A stretch of 64,000 nt of DNA from Rikenellaceae bacterium (GTDB lineage Bacteria; Bacteroidota; Bacteroidia; Bacteroidales; Rikenellaceae). Where the stretch lies: the NCBI GenBank assembly GCA_031256675.1, contig JAIRQC010000027.1, positions 17,386 through 81,385 of the forward strand. Reading direction: 5' to 3'. Under the pieces are notes generated by a model. That model was given only the letters and a program-made list of their open reading frames with translations, did not search any database and was not told the DNA's origin. Shown here piece after piece: positions 36,030-46,497 of the stretch (its first letter is position 1; each line of letters starts with the position of its first letter). The translations under genes and the position numbers were made by a program.

Positions 36030-36906
36030 GCTGGTTCGCCTGCGCCATGCGCAATCTGCTCTCCACCCAGTTCGTCAGCTCCACAAACAGGCTGACGCTC
36101 AACGCTTCGGCGCGCATGGTGAAGAACGGATGTTCCTCGCCGCCAAAGTCGCCGAAGACCGCCCTGAGCGCGTTGCGCAGCATCTTGCGCCGCTGTCCGA
36201 AAGCCGCCTTGACCACCCGCACGAACAGCTCCTCGTCGCAGTCCAGCCGCTTTACTCCGTTGCGTCTCAGGCGTATAACCGCGCTCTTGACCTTCGGGGG
36301 CGGGTCGAACGCCCCCTCGCCCACCGTGAACAGGTACTCCACGTCGTACCACGCCTGCAACAGCACGCTCATGATACCGTAGTCGCGGCTGCCCTCGCGG
36401 CCCGCAATACGCAAGGCCACTTCACGCTGCACCATACCGACCACCTCGGGCGCCAAGTCGCGGCAGGCGATGACCCGAAACAGTATCTGCGACGATATGT
36501 TATAGGGAAAGTTGCCGATCACCCTGAACCCGCGCGGGAACATGGCGGGCAGGTCAATCCGCAAAAAGTCGCCGACAACAAGCCGCGGGGCAAACTGCGG
36601 GAAATGTTCGCGCAGGTAGGCCACGCTCTCGCGGTCGACCTCTACGCCGTGGAGCGTCAGGTCGTTACGCTCCAGCAGGAACTGCGTCAACGCCCCCATG
36701 CCGCACCCCACCTCCAGCACGTCGCCCACCCCGCCTGGCGACAAAACCTCGCCGGGCGACAGGGCATCTCCGGACAGCAAAGCATCGTTCGGCAACATGG
36801 CGTTTCCGGGCGACAGCGCCTCGACGATGCGCCGCGCCACCGCAAGGTCGGTCAGAAAGTGCTGGCCGAGGCTTTTCTTTGCGCGTACCTTACCTCGAGC
36901 CGTCAC
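36001..36906 (-). CDS. rsmA: 16S rRNA dimethyladenosine transferase
   Basis: KsgA/RsmA dimethylates two adjacent adenosines (A1518 and A1519, E. coli numbering) of 16S rRNA late in 30S assembly. K-S-L-G-Q-H-F-L-T-D, the SAM loop L-E-V-G-C-G-M-G-A-L-T and the catalytic I-G-N-F-P-Y-N-I-S (NxPY) are present. I choose GTG 36906 because it overlaps the TGA of the preceding small lipoprotein gene (GTGA), a coupling arrangement; ATG 36939 would add 11 residues. Between the first helix (V-E-A-L-S) and the SAM strand (G-D-V-L-E-V), where other RsmA proteins have a few residues, about 30 extra residues form L-S-P-G-D-A-like hexapeptide repeats. The protein is 301 residues. Confidence 0.95.
   Translation of the reverse strand: MTARGKVRAKKSLGQHFLTDLAVARRIVEALSPGNAMLPNDALLSGDALSPGEVLSPGGVGDVLEVGCGMGALTQFLLERNDLTLHGVEVDRESVAYLREHFPQFAPRLVVGDFLRIDLPAMFPRGFRVIGNFPYNISSQILFRVIACRDLAPEVVGMVQREVALRIAGREGSRDYGIMSVLLQAWYDVEYLFTVGEGAFDPPPKVKSAVIRLRRNGVKRLDCDEELFVRVVKAAFGQRRKMLRNALRAVFGDFGGEEHPFFTMRAEALSVSLFVELTNWVESRLRMAQANQLNRSEPVID
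36735..36824. repeat. 18-bp tandem repeats inside rsmA
   Basis: Five degenerate 18-bp units, best seen as CCGGGCGACAGGGCATCT and its variants on the plus strand, encode hexapeptides L-S-P-G-N-A, M-L-P-N-D-A, L-L-S-G-D-A, L-S-P-G-E-V and L-S-P-G-G-V in RsmA. They form an in-frame insertion just before the SAM-binding strand. Confidence 0.85.
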
Positions 36907-37100
36907 TGTCTTTGGAATCGTATCTCCCCGCCCCTGCAAGCGTCGACCAGAAGCAGGGGTTTGCCCTCAATGTATCCATAACAGCGCGCCCCTTCGCCCT
37001 GCGACAGCCTCGCGCTGTTATCCGACATGCTGTAATCCGCCCTCTTTTCGCAGGCCGAAAAAGCCGGCCCGATCATAAAGAGTGAAACGAGTTTTTTCAT
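36903..37100 (-). CDS. Small lipoprotein, 65 residues
   Basis: Starting at ATG 37100 the product begins M-K-K-L-V-S-L-F-M-I-G-P-A-F-S-A-C, a short but regular lipoprotein signal with lipid cysteine C17 (F-S-A-C). The mature 49 residues (E-K-R-A-D-Y then C-Y-G-Y-I-E-G and L-L-L-V-D-A-C) match no family I know. The frame is open further upstream to 37178, but that part would precede the signal. Its TGA overlaps a GTG start of rsmA, so the two are probably translated together. Confidence 0.55.
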   Translation of the reverse strand: MKKLVSLFMIGPAFSACEKRADYSMSDNSARLSQGEGARCYGYIEGKPLLLVDACRGGEIRFQRQ

Positions 37101-37230
37101 GCTATATATTATAAGGTGTAGCTCCCCCCTCGACTTCGCTCGGGGTGACATTTTTTTGCGACAGGCGACAAGCGACAAGCGATTAACTACCTGCCGCCAG
37201 TCGCCGGCAGCTAATCATTTTATCACAATC

Positions 37231-39420
<2,190 letters not shown>

Positions 39421-39436
39421 ATATTCACTCGATTTC

Positions 39437-39462
39437 CAAAGATAAAATTATAAAAATTTTCA
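39437..39462 (-). promoter_or_regulatory. recQ promoter
   Basis: On the minus strand TATCTTTG (complement of 39437-39444) is preceded by TTG (complement of 39460-39462) with about 16 bases between, a good Bacteroidota promoter. The start codon of recQ lies 16 bases downstream of the box. Confidence 0.6.
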
Positions 39463-39471
39463 AGAATTATC

Positions 39472-39479
39472 TAATTTTG
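39472..39479 (+). promoter_or_regulatory. lptB promoter -7 box
   Basis: TAATTTTG on the plus strand lies 25 bases before the lptB ATG and matches TAnnTTTG. It would start the lptB-aroA-aroC transcript. No clear -33 element is visible. Confidence 0.5.
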
Positions 39480-39504
39480 TATGAATTTTTCATCATAAAA
39501 TTTC

Positions 39505-40239
39505 ATGAGGCTATTCACGAGCGACCTTGTAAAGCGCTACAAAACTCGTACCGTTGTCGATCATGTGTCGATAGAGGTGCGTCAGGGCGAGATCGTAGGG
39601 CTGTTGGGCCCCAACGGTGCAGGCAAGACCACGACGTTCTACATGATCGTCGGATTGATAAAACCCAACGACGGCCACATCTGGCTCGAGGGGAACGGCG
39701 TCACGACCGAGCTCACCTCGCTGCCGGTCTACCGTCGCGCCCAGATGGGGGTGGGCTATCTGGCGCAGGAGGCGTCGGTGTTCCGTCACCTGAGCGTCGA
39801 GGACAACATCCGCGCGGTGCTCGAAATGACCGGACACCCAAAGGATTACCAGCGCCATCGGCTCGAGGGCCTCATCAATGAGTTCCGGCTGCAAAAGGTG
39901 CGCAAGAGCATGGGCATTCAGCTCTCCGGCGGCGAGCGGCGGCGCACGGAGATAGCACGCGCGGTGGCCATCAACCCGAAGTTCATCCTGCTCGACGAGC
40001 CCTTCGCCGGGGTCGACCCGATAGCGGTCGAGGACATCCAGAGCATCGTAGCCACGTTGAAACGCAGCAACATAGGGGTGATCATCACCGACCACAACGT
40101 CCACGAGACGCTGTCGATCACCGACCGCACCTACCTGCTTTTCGAGGGCAAGATCCTCAAAGCCGGTTCGGCCGAAGAACTGGCAAACGACGAGCAGGTG
40201 CGCAAGGTTTACCTGGGCAAGGAGTTCAAGTTGCGATGA
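39505..40239 (+). CDS. lptB: LPS export ABC transporter ATP-binding protein LptB
   Basis: The cytoplasmic ATPase of the LptB2FG complex that extracts lipopolysaccharide from the inner membrane. The 244-residue length is typical. Walker A G-P-N-G-A-G-K-T is at 35-42, the ABC signature L-S-G-G-E-R-R-R near 140, and Walker [17 protein letters not shown] is followed by the H-loop I-I-T-D-H-N-V. The string [11 protein letters not shown] together with D-H-N-V-H/R-E-T-L is specific to LptB within the branched-chain-like ATPases. It overlaps aroA by 4 bases (ATGA), starting an operon that continues into aroC. Confidence 0.95.
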   Translation: MRLFTSDLVKRYKTRTVVDHVSIEVRQGEIVGLLGPNGAGKTTTFYMIVGLIKPNDGHIWLEGNGVTTELTSLPVYRRAQMGVGYLAQEASVFRHLSVEDNIRAVLEMTGHPKDYQRHRLEGLINEFRLQKVRKSMGIQLSGGERRRTEIARAVAINPKFILLDEPFAGVDPIAVEDIQSIVATLKRSNIGVIITDHNVHETLSITDRTYLLFEGKILKAGSAEELANDEQVRKVYLGKEFKLR

Positions 40240-41531
40240 TCGTCCGGATCGGCCCATCCCCCGTTGCGGGCAGCATCGCCGCGCCGACCTCCAAGAGCTT
40301 CGCGCAGAGAGCGATAGCCGCCGCGTTGCTGGCCGGCGGACAGAGCGTTCTGCGCGCCGTCGAGCCGAGCGGGGATGTGTCTGCCGCCCTCGACGCCGCC
40401 CGCGCGCTCGGAACGGCGGTCGGAGCACAGGGGGTTGCGTCGGTCGGGTCGTCCGTCGGAGCGGCAGGGGCTGCGGATGTCGGGGGGGATACCTATAATA
40501 TAACGGGAGGGCTTTCGCCCGACGCTGCAACCGTCAACATCGGGGAATCGGGGTTGTCGGCACGGCTGTTTATTCCCGTTGCGGCCCTGTGCGACAGAGA
40601 GATAACCGTTACGGGGCGCGGGTCGGTACTCTCGCGACCGTTCGGCATGGTCGAGGCCCCGCTGCGCTCGCTCGGGGTGGAGGTGCGCACGTCCGAGGGA
40701 CGTTTGCCGGTGGTCTTGCGCGGCCCTCTTCGCGGCGGCGAGGCTGCGGTCGACGGGTCGGTGAGTTCGCAGTTCATCACGGGACTGCTGACCGCGCTGC
40801 CCGTGGCTTCGGGCGACAGTGTGCTAAGGGTGAGCGCGTTGAACAGTCGCCCATATATAAATATGACGCTCGATGTGTTGTCACAGTTCGGCATATCGGT
40901 GGAACACAACGATTTTCGCGAATTTCATATCCGCGGCGGGCAGCGTTACCGCCCGACCGACTACCGCGTCGAGGGGGATTGGAGCGGCGCGTCGACCCTG
41001 CTGGTGGCCGGGGCCGTCGGCGGCGAGATATGCGCGACCAACCTCAACGTCGCCTCGCAACAGGCCGACGCAGCCATTCTGGAGGCGTTGCGGCTCTGCG
41101 GGGCGTCTGTTTTTTTAGGGTCAGACAGCGTGCGGGTCGTTCGTAACGAGCTGCGCGCCTTTGAGTTCGACGCCACGCACTGTCCCGATCTTTTTCCCGC
41201 GCTGGTCGCGCTGGCGGCAAGCTGCACGGGGGTTTCGGTGTTGCGCGGCGCCTCGCGTCTGGCACACAAGGAGAGCGACCGCGCCGCCGCGCTGGCCGCC
41301 GAATTTGGGCGGATGGGCATAGCGATAGATTTGTCGCAGCCTGACGTTATGCGCGTTACGGGCGGCCTCATGCACGGGGCGGAGCTCGACAGCCACAACG
41401 ACCACCGCATAGCGATGGCCGTCGCCGTCGCCGCGCTCAATGCCCGCGGCCAAACCACGATAGCCCGCGCCGAAGCCGTCGAAAAGTCATACCCCGCATT
41501 TTGGAACGTATTGAAAAACATCACGATATGA
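40236..41531 (+). CDS. aroA: 3-phosphoshikimate 1-carboxyvinyltransferase (EPSP synthase)
   Basis: Joins phosphoenolpyruvate to shikimate 3-phosphate in the chorismate pathway; the next gene, aroC, performs the next and last step. The 431-residue protein has the substrate-binding [10 protein letters not shown], the core [12 protein letters not shown] (usual N-A-G-T-A-x-R) and the end [11 protein letters not shown]. The variation in the second motif places it in the divergent Bacteroidota group. Between A-A-R-A-L-G and the I-T-G-G strand it carries about 24 extra residues, [12 protein letters not shown] and a near copy, from a 36-bp duplication. Start ATG overlaps the lptB stop. Confidence 0.95.
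   Translation: MIVRIGPSPVAGSIAAPTSKSFAQRAIAAALLAGGQSVLRAVEPSGDVSAALDAARALGTAVGAQGVASVGSSVGAAGAADVGGDTYNITGGLSPDAATVNIGESGLSARLFIPVAALCDREITVTGRGSVLSRPFGMVEAPLRSLGVEVRTSEGRLPVVLRGPLRGGEAAVDGSVSSQFITGLLTALPVASGDSVLRVSALNSRPYINMTLDVLSQFGISVEHNDFREFHIRGGQRYRPTDYRVEGDWSGASTLLVAGAVGGEICATNLNVASQQADAAILEALRLCGASVFLGSDSVRVVRNELRAFEFDATHCPDLFPALVALAASCTGVSVLRGASRLAHKESDRAAALAAEFGRMGIAIDLSQPDVMRVTGGLMHGAELDSHNDHRIAMAVAVAALNARGQTTIARAEAVEKSYPAFWNVLKNITI
40419..40490. repeat. 36-bp degenerate repeat inside aroA
   Basis: Two 36-bp units (40419-40454 and 40455-40490), each made of two related 18-bp halves starting near GTCGGAGC, encode [12 protein letters not shown] and [12 protein letters not shown]. They form a low-complexity insertion in EPSP synthase. 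Confidence 0.65.
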
Positions 41532-42496
41532 ACAGTTTCGGCAGCAAATTCAGGATCTCGATATTCGGCGAGTCGCACGGGACGGCCATCGGGGTGGTCA
41601 TTGACGGCGTTCCGCCGGGGGTGGAACTGTCAGAGGACGACCTGAGGGGGGATATTGCCCGGCGCAAGAGCGGCGCGCGCGGCACCACGCAGCGCAAGGA
41701 GGCCGACGTACCGTACATCCTGTCAGGCACATACAACGGACGCACGACCGGCGCGCCGCTGACCGTCCTGTTCCACAACAAGAACACCGTTTCGGGCGAC
41801 TACAAGAACCTGGCCGACCATCCGCGCCCGTCGCACGCCGACTTTGTCGCGGCGCGCAAATATCTGGGTTTCAACGACCCACGCGGCGGCGGACACTTTT
41901 CGGGACGCATAACGCTGCCGCTGGTCGCGGCGGGGGCGGTGGCGAAGAAACTGTTGAAGGGGATAAGCATCGAGGCTCGTACCGTGGCCATTGGTGGCAG
42001 CAGCGATCCGGTGCAGTTCGACCGCATTGTTTCGGCTGCTCTGGCCGACGGCGATTCGGTGGGCGGCATTGTAGAGTGTCGCGCCACGGGGCTGCCGGTG
42101 GGGCTGGGCGAGCCGTTCTTCGATTCGGTGGAGGGCCTCGTAAGTCACCTCGTTTTCGCCATTCCAGCCGTGCGCGGCATTGAGTTCGGCAACGGTTTCG
42201 GGGCGGCGGCGTTGCGCGGATCGCAGAACAACGACATGATAGTCAGCGAGTCGGGCCTCACGGCGACGAACAACGCGGGGGGGATCAACGGCGGCGTCAC
42301 CAACGGCAACGACATGGTTTTTCGCGTTGCGATCAAGCCCACGCCGAGCATCGCACTGCCGCAACAGACGTTCAACACCCGCACGGGGCGCGTCGAAACG
42401 CTCGAGATCCGCGGGCGACACGACGCATGCATAGCCCTGCGCGCACCGGTGGTGGTCGAAGCTGCGCTGGCTATCGCGCTGGCCCAGTTTATTTAG
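41528..42496 (+). CDS. aroC: Chorismate synthase
   Basis: Converts 5-enolpyruvylshikimate 3-phosphate to chorismate with reduced FMN. ATG 41528 overlaps the aroA stop (ATGA) and starts the conserved [18 protein letters not shown]; the upstream in-frame ATG at 41501 lies inside aroA. Other hallmark segments are R-P-S-H-A-D, P-R-G-G-G-H-F-S-G-R and G-R-H-D-A-C-I-A-L-R-A-P-V-V. At 322 residues it is the short form, about 35 residues shorter than the E. coli enzyme, lacking part of the middle insertion. It is the last gene of the lptB-aroA-aroC operon. Confidence 0.96.
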   Translation: MNSFGSKFRISIFGESHGTAIGVVIDGVPPGVELSEDDLRGDIARRKSGARGTTQRKEADVPYILSGTYNGRTTGAPLTVLFHNKNTVSGDYKNLADHPRPSHADFVAARKYLGFNDPRGGGHFSGRITLPLVAAGAVAKKLLKGISIEARTVAIGGSSDPVQFDRIVSAALADGDSVGGIVECRATGLPVGLGEPFFDSVEGLVSHLVFAIPAVRGIEFGNGFGAAALRGSQNNDMIVSESGLTATNNAGGINGGVTNGNDMVFRVAIKPTPSIALPQQTFNTRTGRVETLEIRGRHDACIALRAPVVVEAALAIALAQFI

Positions 42497-42524
42497 TGAC
42501 TGTCAGCGCGCGGCGAGTTCTGAG

Positions 42525-42580
42525 ATTACTCGTTCAGCGCGGCAAGTTTCACGCAAGCGCGAAATTACTCGTTCAGCGCG
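42525..42580. repeat. Repeated copy of the thioredoxin gene 3' end
   Basis: ATTACTCGTTCAGCGCG occurs at 42525-42541 and again at 42564-42580, a 39-bp period. The right copy is the true 3' end (N-E-stop) of the minus-strand thioredoxin lipoprotein gene; the left copy lies beyond its stop. It looks like a partial tandem duplication of the gene end. Confidence 0.8.
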
Positions 42581-43011
42581 CGTTCAATCGCCTGCCTGTA
42601 CTCCTCTTTGGAGGCCGCGCCGACTATCCCGACAGGTTCGCCCTTTACGGGCAAAACCATCACAAGCGGTATTGAACTGATGTTGAGAGACATTGCAAGC
42701 GCGCGGGCATTATCGACGTCGACCTTGTAGAAGTCAACCCGCCCGTCGTACTCCGCCGCCAGCTCCTCGATAACGGGGGCGATCATCTTGCACGGGCCGC
42801 ACCAGTCGGCGTAAAAGTCGACCAGCACGGGCTTGTCCGAGAGCAGTTTGCGCTCGGCGGGGGCCTTTTTATAGTCGAACACCGTAACGGCGAACTCCGT
42901 CTGCGTCAACTGTTTGGGCTTGGCGACGCCGGCGGTCGGAACAGCCGACGGTTTTCGCGTGCCGCCGCACGATACGGCCACAAGGGCCAGGGCGATGATC
43001 AACCTTTTCAT
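42565..43011 (-). CDS. Thioredoxin-domain lipoprotein
   Basis: A 148-residue periplasmic or envelope-bound thioredoxin. The signal M-K-R-L-I-I-A-L-A-L-V-A-V-S-C puts the lipid cysteine at C15. The thioredoxin fold begins near residue 45 with the active site D-W-C-G-P-C-K (CGPC at 71-74), and the cis-proline is in S-S-I-P-L-V. The upstream ATG at 43020 would add M-L-L only. A -7 box TAACTTTG (complement of 43031-43038) lies 20 bases before the start. The gene is divergent from the prenyl synthase gene and convergent with aroC. It may keep envelope disulfides reduced or assist a TlpA-like partner; its redox partner is not visible here. Confidence 0.93.
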   Translation of the reverse strand: MKRLIIALALVAVSCGGTRKPSAVPTAGVAKPKQLTQTEFAVTVFDYKKAPAERKLLSDKPVLVDFYADWCGPCKMIAPVIEELAAEYDGRVDFYKVDVDNARALAMSLNISSIPLVMVLPVKGEPVGIVGAASKEEYRQAIERALNE

Positions 43012-43030
43012 AAGTAGCATGTTTTCGGAA

Positions 43031-43087
43031 CAAAGTTAATATTTTTCCTCCCGCTTTTACGGCTCCGGCGCAAAATAATTATCTTTG
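43031..43087. promoter_or_regulatory. Divergent promoters for thioredoxin and prenyl synthase genes
   Basis: On the minus strand TAACTTTG (complement of 43031-43038) drives the thioredoxin lipoprotein gene. On the plus strand TATCTTTG (43080-43087) ends only 4 bases before the prenyl synthase ATG at 43092, so its transcript should start at or next to the start codon. Confidence 0.6.
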
Positions 43088-43091
43088 CAGA

Positions 43092-44057
43092 ATGTACGGT
43101 CAACAGGACATATCGCGGCTCGTCGACGAGTATATGGCCAACCTGCCGATCCCCTGCGCGCCGCAGGGGATCTACGTGCCGATGGCCTACACGCTGGCCG
43201 AGGGCGGCAAACGACTGCGTCCGACGCTGGTGTGCGCGGCGTGCAACATATTCTCGGACAACATATTGCAGGCATTGCCACCGGCGGCGGCGGTGGAGGT
43301 ATTCCACAATTTTACCCTCATTCACGACGACATCATGGACAACGCCACGTTGCGCCGCGGCCGCGAGACGGTTTTTCGGCGGTGGGGGGCCAATACGGCC
43401 ATCCTGTCAGGCGACGCAACGCTGATCTTCGCCTACATGCTGTTGGGCAACACGCCGCGCGAGCATCTGGCGGCAGCGCTGGCGCAGTTCAACCTGCTGG
43501 CGCTGGAGGTATGCGAGGGACAGCAGTACGACGTGGATTTCGAGAGGGCCGACAGCGTCTCGACCGACGACTATTTTCACATGATCTCGCTCAAAACCGC
43601 CGCCCTCATGGCCCGCGCGCTGCGTATCGGGGCCATCGTGGGGGGGGCTGGCGAGGCCGATTGCGATGCGTTGCAGGACTTCGGCCTCAACCTCGGCCTG
43701 GCGTTCCAGTTGCAGGACGACCTGCTCGACGCTTACGGCGACGCGGCCACCTTCGGCAAAAGTATCGGCGGCGACATCCTCGAACGCAAAAAGAGCTACC
43801 TGATGATATGCGCCCTCGCTCAGGGTTTTTCCACGGAAATAGAGACGATACTGTCTAACGGCGCGCTCTCCGACGAGGCCAAAATAGCGCAGGTGAAGCA
43901 AATTTACGACCGCGCCGGGGCGGCGGCGGCGGCCCGCGAGGCCATAGAACACTATACATCGCTGGCATTGAAAGCGCTGGAACCGCTGTCCGTAGCTCCG
44001 GAACGTTGCGACGTGCTGCGCGCCATCACCCTCGAACTGCTAAACCGAAACAAATGA
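43092..44057 (+). CDS. Polyprenyl diphosphate synthase
   Basis: An all-helical trans-prenyltransferase of 321 residues that condenses isopentenyl diphosphate units onto an allylic diphosphate, supplying chains for quinones or other isoprenoids. The first aspartate-rich motif D-D-I-M-D is at 79-83 and the second is in F-Q-L-Q-D-D-L-L-D near 207-215. G-G-K-R-L-R-P (38-44) binds isopentenyl diphosphate. The residues before the first motif (F-H-N-F-T-L-I-H) suggest a short to medium chain product (C15-C20), but that prediction is weak. Its ATGA overlap with the Hint protein gene indicates an operon; the mRNA seems leaderless. Confidence 0.93.
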   Translation: MYGQQDISRLVDEYMANLPIPCAPQGIYVPMAYTLAEGGKRLRPTLVCAACNIFSDNILQALPPAAAVEVFHNFTLIHDDIMDNATLRRGRETVFRRWGANTAILSGDATLIFAYMLLGNTPREHLAAALAQFNLLALEVCEGQQYDVDFERADSVSTDDYFHMISLKTAALMARALRIGAIVGGAGEADCDALQDFGLNLGLAFQLQDDLLDAYGDAATFGKSIGGDILERKKSYLMICALAQGFSTEIETILSNGALSDEAKIAQVKQIYDRAGAAAAAREAIEHYTSLALKALEPLSVAPERCDVLRAITLELLNRNK

Positions 44058-45271
44058 ACGCCATAAATACATTATTGACAACTGCGGCATGTCTGTCCCA
44101 GGGCCTCGCAATGGCGGAAAGGGTTATCGAGCCGACGCTCGGACTGACGCCGATCCTCGATTCGGTCGAACTGCGGCGGGAGTTGCAGGAGATCGACCGC
44201 GTCAGGCAGCAGTACGGCGATGATTGCGAGAAACATCTGACCGCAAGGCAACGACATGTCTATTGGCACGACTACGAAGAGCGCGAGGATCTCTGGGAGG
44301 TCGGCGAGATAGGCGACGGATGGTACAACTGCGCCACGGCGAGCGTCTCCGCCACCTCCGCACACCGGCCCGCGGGAAACATAACCTACACAGCTGCCAA
44401 CGCCCACGATTTTTCGCTCGGTACGGCATGGGTCTGCGAAGGCACGGGCGAAAGCATCACGTTCCGGATCAACGCCGACGAAGAAAACGAATGGGAATGG
44501 GAGCACGGGACGGTCACTACCGTGTTCATTTACAACGGCTATCAGAAATCCGCCAGGACATGGCGCGACAATTCGCGCATTAAACAGTTCCGGCTCCATA
44601 TCAACGACAAGCCATACGCGCTGCTCAACCTGCGCGACACCACCGCCGTACAGTGTTTCGATATCGGGCAGCACAGGGCGCAGCGGTGCGCGCTGCGGTT
44701 CGAGATAACGGAGGTCTATCGCGGCAACCGCTGGCCGAACGACGTGGCCGTATCGGAGATAGAGTTCGACGGCGACGGGTGCCTGTGTTTCGGGGCGGGG
44801 ACGATGATTGCCGTGCCGGATGGCGAGAAGGCTATCGAGCAGATAGTTGCGGGCGACGTGATCCTCGCGCCCGACCCTGCCTCGGGATGCTTGGCCCCTG
44901 CGACGGTACTCGGCACGGCCCGTCGCAATCATCGCCTCTACCGACTCGGATTCGACAGTGGGTTGAGCGTCGAGGTCACCGCCGACCACCCGCTGCTGTT
45001 CGACGGAGACTACTACTCCATAGCCGAAAACGCCCTCTACGGCCTGCAAACCAGGCAGTTGGCAGTTGGGCAGCAGTTGAACGTTTTCCGCAACGGCCAC
45101 ATGGAAGCCCTGACGCTCAGGTCAATAACACCGCTCGACGGACTGCGCGCAAGCTATACCATAACCGCCCTCGACCGTGGCGGGCTGTTCCTGGCAAACG
45201 GGCTGTGCGCAGCAGTGGAAGCAGTGGAGGCTGTGGAGACTGCGGCTACAACGGAGACGACAGGACGATGA
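44054..45271 (+). CDS. Hint-domain protein with NADase-type glycan-binding domain
   Basis: A 405-residue two-domain protein starting at ATG 44054, which overlaps the prenyl synthase stop (ATGA). Residues about 75-240 match a discoidin-like, NADase-type glycan-binding domain (T-A-W-V-C-E-G-T-G-E-S-I-T-F, Y-N-G-Y-Q-K-S, N-S-R-I-K-Q-F, V-Y-R-G-N-R-W-P-N-D then V-S-E-I-E-F). Residues 245-385 form a Hint (hedgehog/intein) domain: block A begins at C245 (C-F-G-A-G-T-M-I), block B is T-A-D-H-P-L (H312), and the end is G-L-F-L-A-N-G-L-C. No canonical H-N-[C/S/T] splice junction is present, so N-terminal autocleavage rather than splicing is expected. A weak hydrophobic N-terminus may be a signal. The tail is a 9-bp repeat product. 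Confidence 0.8.
   Translation: MNAINTLLTTAACLSQGLAMAERVIEPTLGLTPILDSVELRRELQEIDRVRQQYGDDCEKHLTARQRHVYWHDYEEREDLWEVGEIGDGWYNCATASVSATSAHRPAGNITYTAANAHDFSLGTAWVCEGTGESITFRINADEENEWEWEHGTVTTVFIYNGYQKSARTWRDNSRIKQFRLHINDKPYALLNLRDTTAVQCFDIGQHRAQRCALRFEITEVYRGNRWPNDVAVSEIEFDGDGCLCFGAGTMIAVPDGEKAIEQIVAGDVILAPDPASGCLAPATVLGTARRNHRLYRLGFDSGLSVEVTADHPLLFDGDYYSIAENALYGLQTRQLAVGQQLNVFRNGHMEALTLRSITPLDGLRASYTITALDRGGLFLANGLCAAVEAVEAVETAATTETTGR
45212..45256. repeat. 9-bp repeats at the 3' end of the Hint gene
   Basis: GCAGTGGAA, GCAGTGGAG and GCTGTGGAG, then degraded copies, encode A-V-E-A-V-E-A-V-E at the very C-terminus of the Hint protein, outside the conserved domain. Confidence 0.75.
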
Positions 45272-46497
45272 CCCGGCGCGATATAGAGCTTATGGCCCCC
45301 GTGGGGTCGTTCGAGGCGCTTTGGGCGGCCATCGACGGGGGCGCAGACGCGATATATTTCGGCGTGGGCGGGCTGAACATGCGTTCGCGCAGCTCGGCCA
45401 ACTTCTCGCCGGATGACATGTCGCGGATCATCGCCGAAGCCCACGCCGCAGGGCTGCGCGCCTACCTGACGCTCAACGTGATACTGTACGACGACGATCT
45501 GGACGACATGCGCCGCACCCTCGACCGCGCCGCCGCCGAGGGCGTCGACGCAGTCATCGCGTCGGATCAGGCGGCCATCCATTACGCCCGTCGGCGCGGG
45601 GTCGAGGTGCACCTGTCCACGCAACTCAACGTCTCGAACACCGAGACGCTGCGTTTCTACTCCGCGTGGGCCGACGTAGCGGTGCTGGCGCGCGAACTCA
45701 CTCTCGAACAGGTTGCCGCAATAAGCCGCGCGGGCGTTTGCGGCCCATGTGGACAGCCGGTGCGCATTGAGATGTTCGCCCACGGCGCACTCTGCATGGC
45801 CGTTTCGGGGCGGTGTTACCTCAGCCTGCACGACTGCGGCGAGTCGGCCAACCGCGGGGCCTGCCGTCAGATATGCCGCCGCTCGTTCACCCTGCGCGAT
45901 AACGACAGCGGGGCAGAGATCGCCGCCGACGGACAGTGGCTGCTCTCGCCCAAAGACCTGTGCACCATAGAGTTCCTCGACCGGATGATTGCCGCCGGGG
46001 TGAGCGTGTTGAAGATCGAGGGGCGCGCCCGCCCGCCCGAGTACGTTCTGAGGGCCTGTCGCTGTTACGACAGGGCGCTCAGGGCGCTGGAGGCGGGAGA
46101 GTACACCCCCGAACTGGCTGCGGGGCTCAAAGCCGAACTTGCCGAGGTCTTCAATCGCGGCTTCTGGGGCGGCTACTACCTCGGCGCACCGACGGTCGAG
46201 CTCAGCCCCCGTTACGGCACGTCGGCCACCACGCGCAAGGTCTACGTAGGCAGGGTGACCAACATATACAAGCGTATCTCCGTGGCAGAGATACAGATAG
46301 AGGCCTCGCCGCTCGAACGCGGCAGCCGCATTCTTTTCACGGGGGCTACCACCAGGGCCGTAGAGGCCATGGCCGACGAGCTGTGGCTCGACGACCGTCC
46401 CGCATCACTCGCGCCGCAGGGGACGCTCTGCTCCGTCAAGATTGCCGCCACAGTCCACCGCGGAGACCGGCTGTTCAAGATTGTGAAGGCTGATTAA
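45268..46497 (+). CDS. U32-family peptidase / tRNA hydroxylation protein TrhP type
   Basis: A 409-residue member of the U32 family. ATG 45268 overlaps the Hint gene stop (ATGA); the open frame upstream belongs to other genes. The start E-L-M-A-P-V-G-S-F-E-A-L-W-A-A-I-D-G-G-A-D-A is typical. The U32 signature reads E-M-F-A-H-G-A-L-C-M-A-V-S-G-R-C-Y-L-S, followed by cysteines in H-D-C, G-A-C-R-Q-I-C that fit the iron-sulfur-type set of TrhP/RlhA proteins. In well-studied relatives this family hydroxylates tRNA or rRNA uridine or cytidine rather than cutting proteins. A peptidase activity toward the coupled Hint protein is conceivable but unsupported. It closes the three-gene operon. Confidence 0.92.
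   Translation: MTRRDIELMAPVGSFEALWAAIDGGADAIYFGVGGLNMRSRSSANFSPDDMSRIIAEAHAAGLRAYLTLNVILYDDDLDDMRRTLDRAAAEGVDAVIASDQAAIHYARRRGVEVHLSTQLNVSNTETLRFYSAWADVAVLARELTLEQVAAISRAGVCGPCGQPVRIEMFAHGALCMAVSGRCYLSLHDCGESANRGACRQICRRSFTLRDNDSGAEIAADGQWLLSPKDLCTIEFLDRMIAAGVSVLKIEGRARPPEYVLRACRCYDRALRALEAGEYTPELAAGLKAELAEVFNRGFWGGYYLGAPTVELSPRYGTSATTRKVYVGRVTNIYKRISVAEIQIEASPLERGSRILFTGATTRAVEAMADELWLDDRPASLAPQGTLCSVKIAATVHRGDRLFKIVKAD

Noticed and set aside
44054-45271. Full intein inserted in a host protein
   Set aside because: There is no C-extein and no H-N-[C/S/T] splice end; the Hint domain is C-terminal, so a cleavage-type Hint protein fits better.
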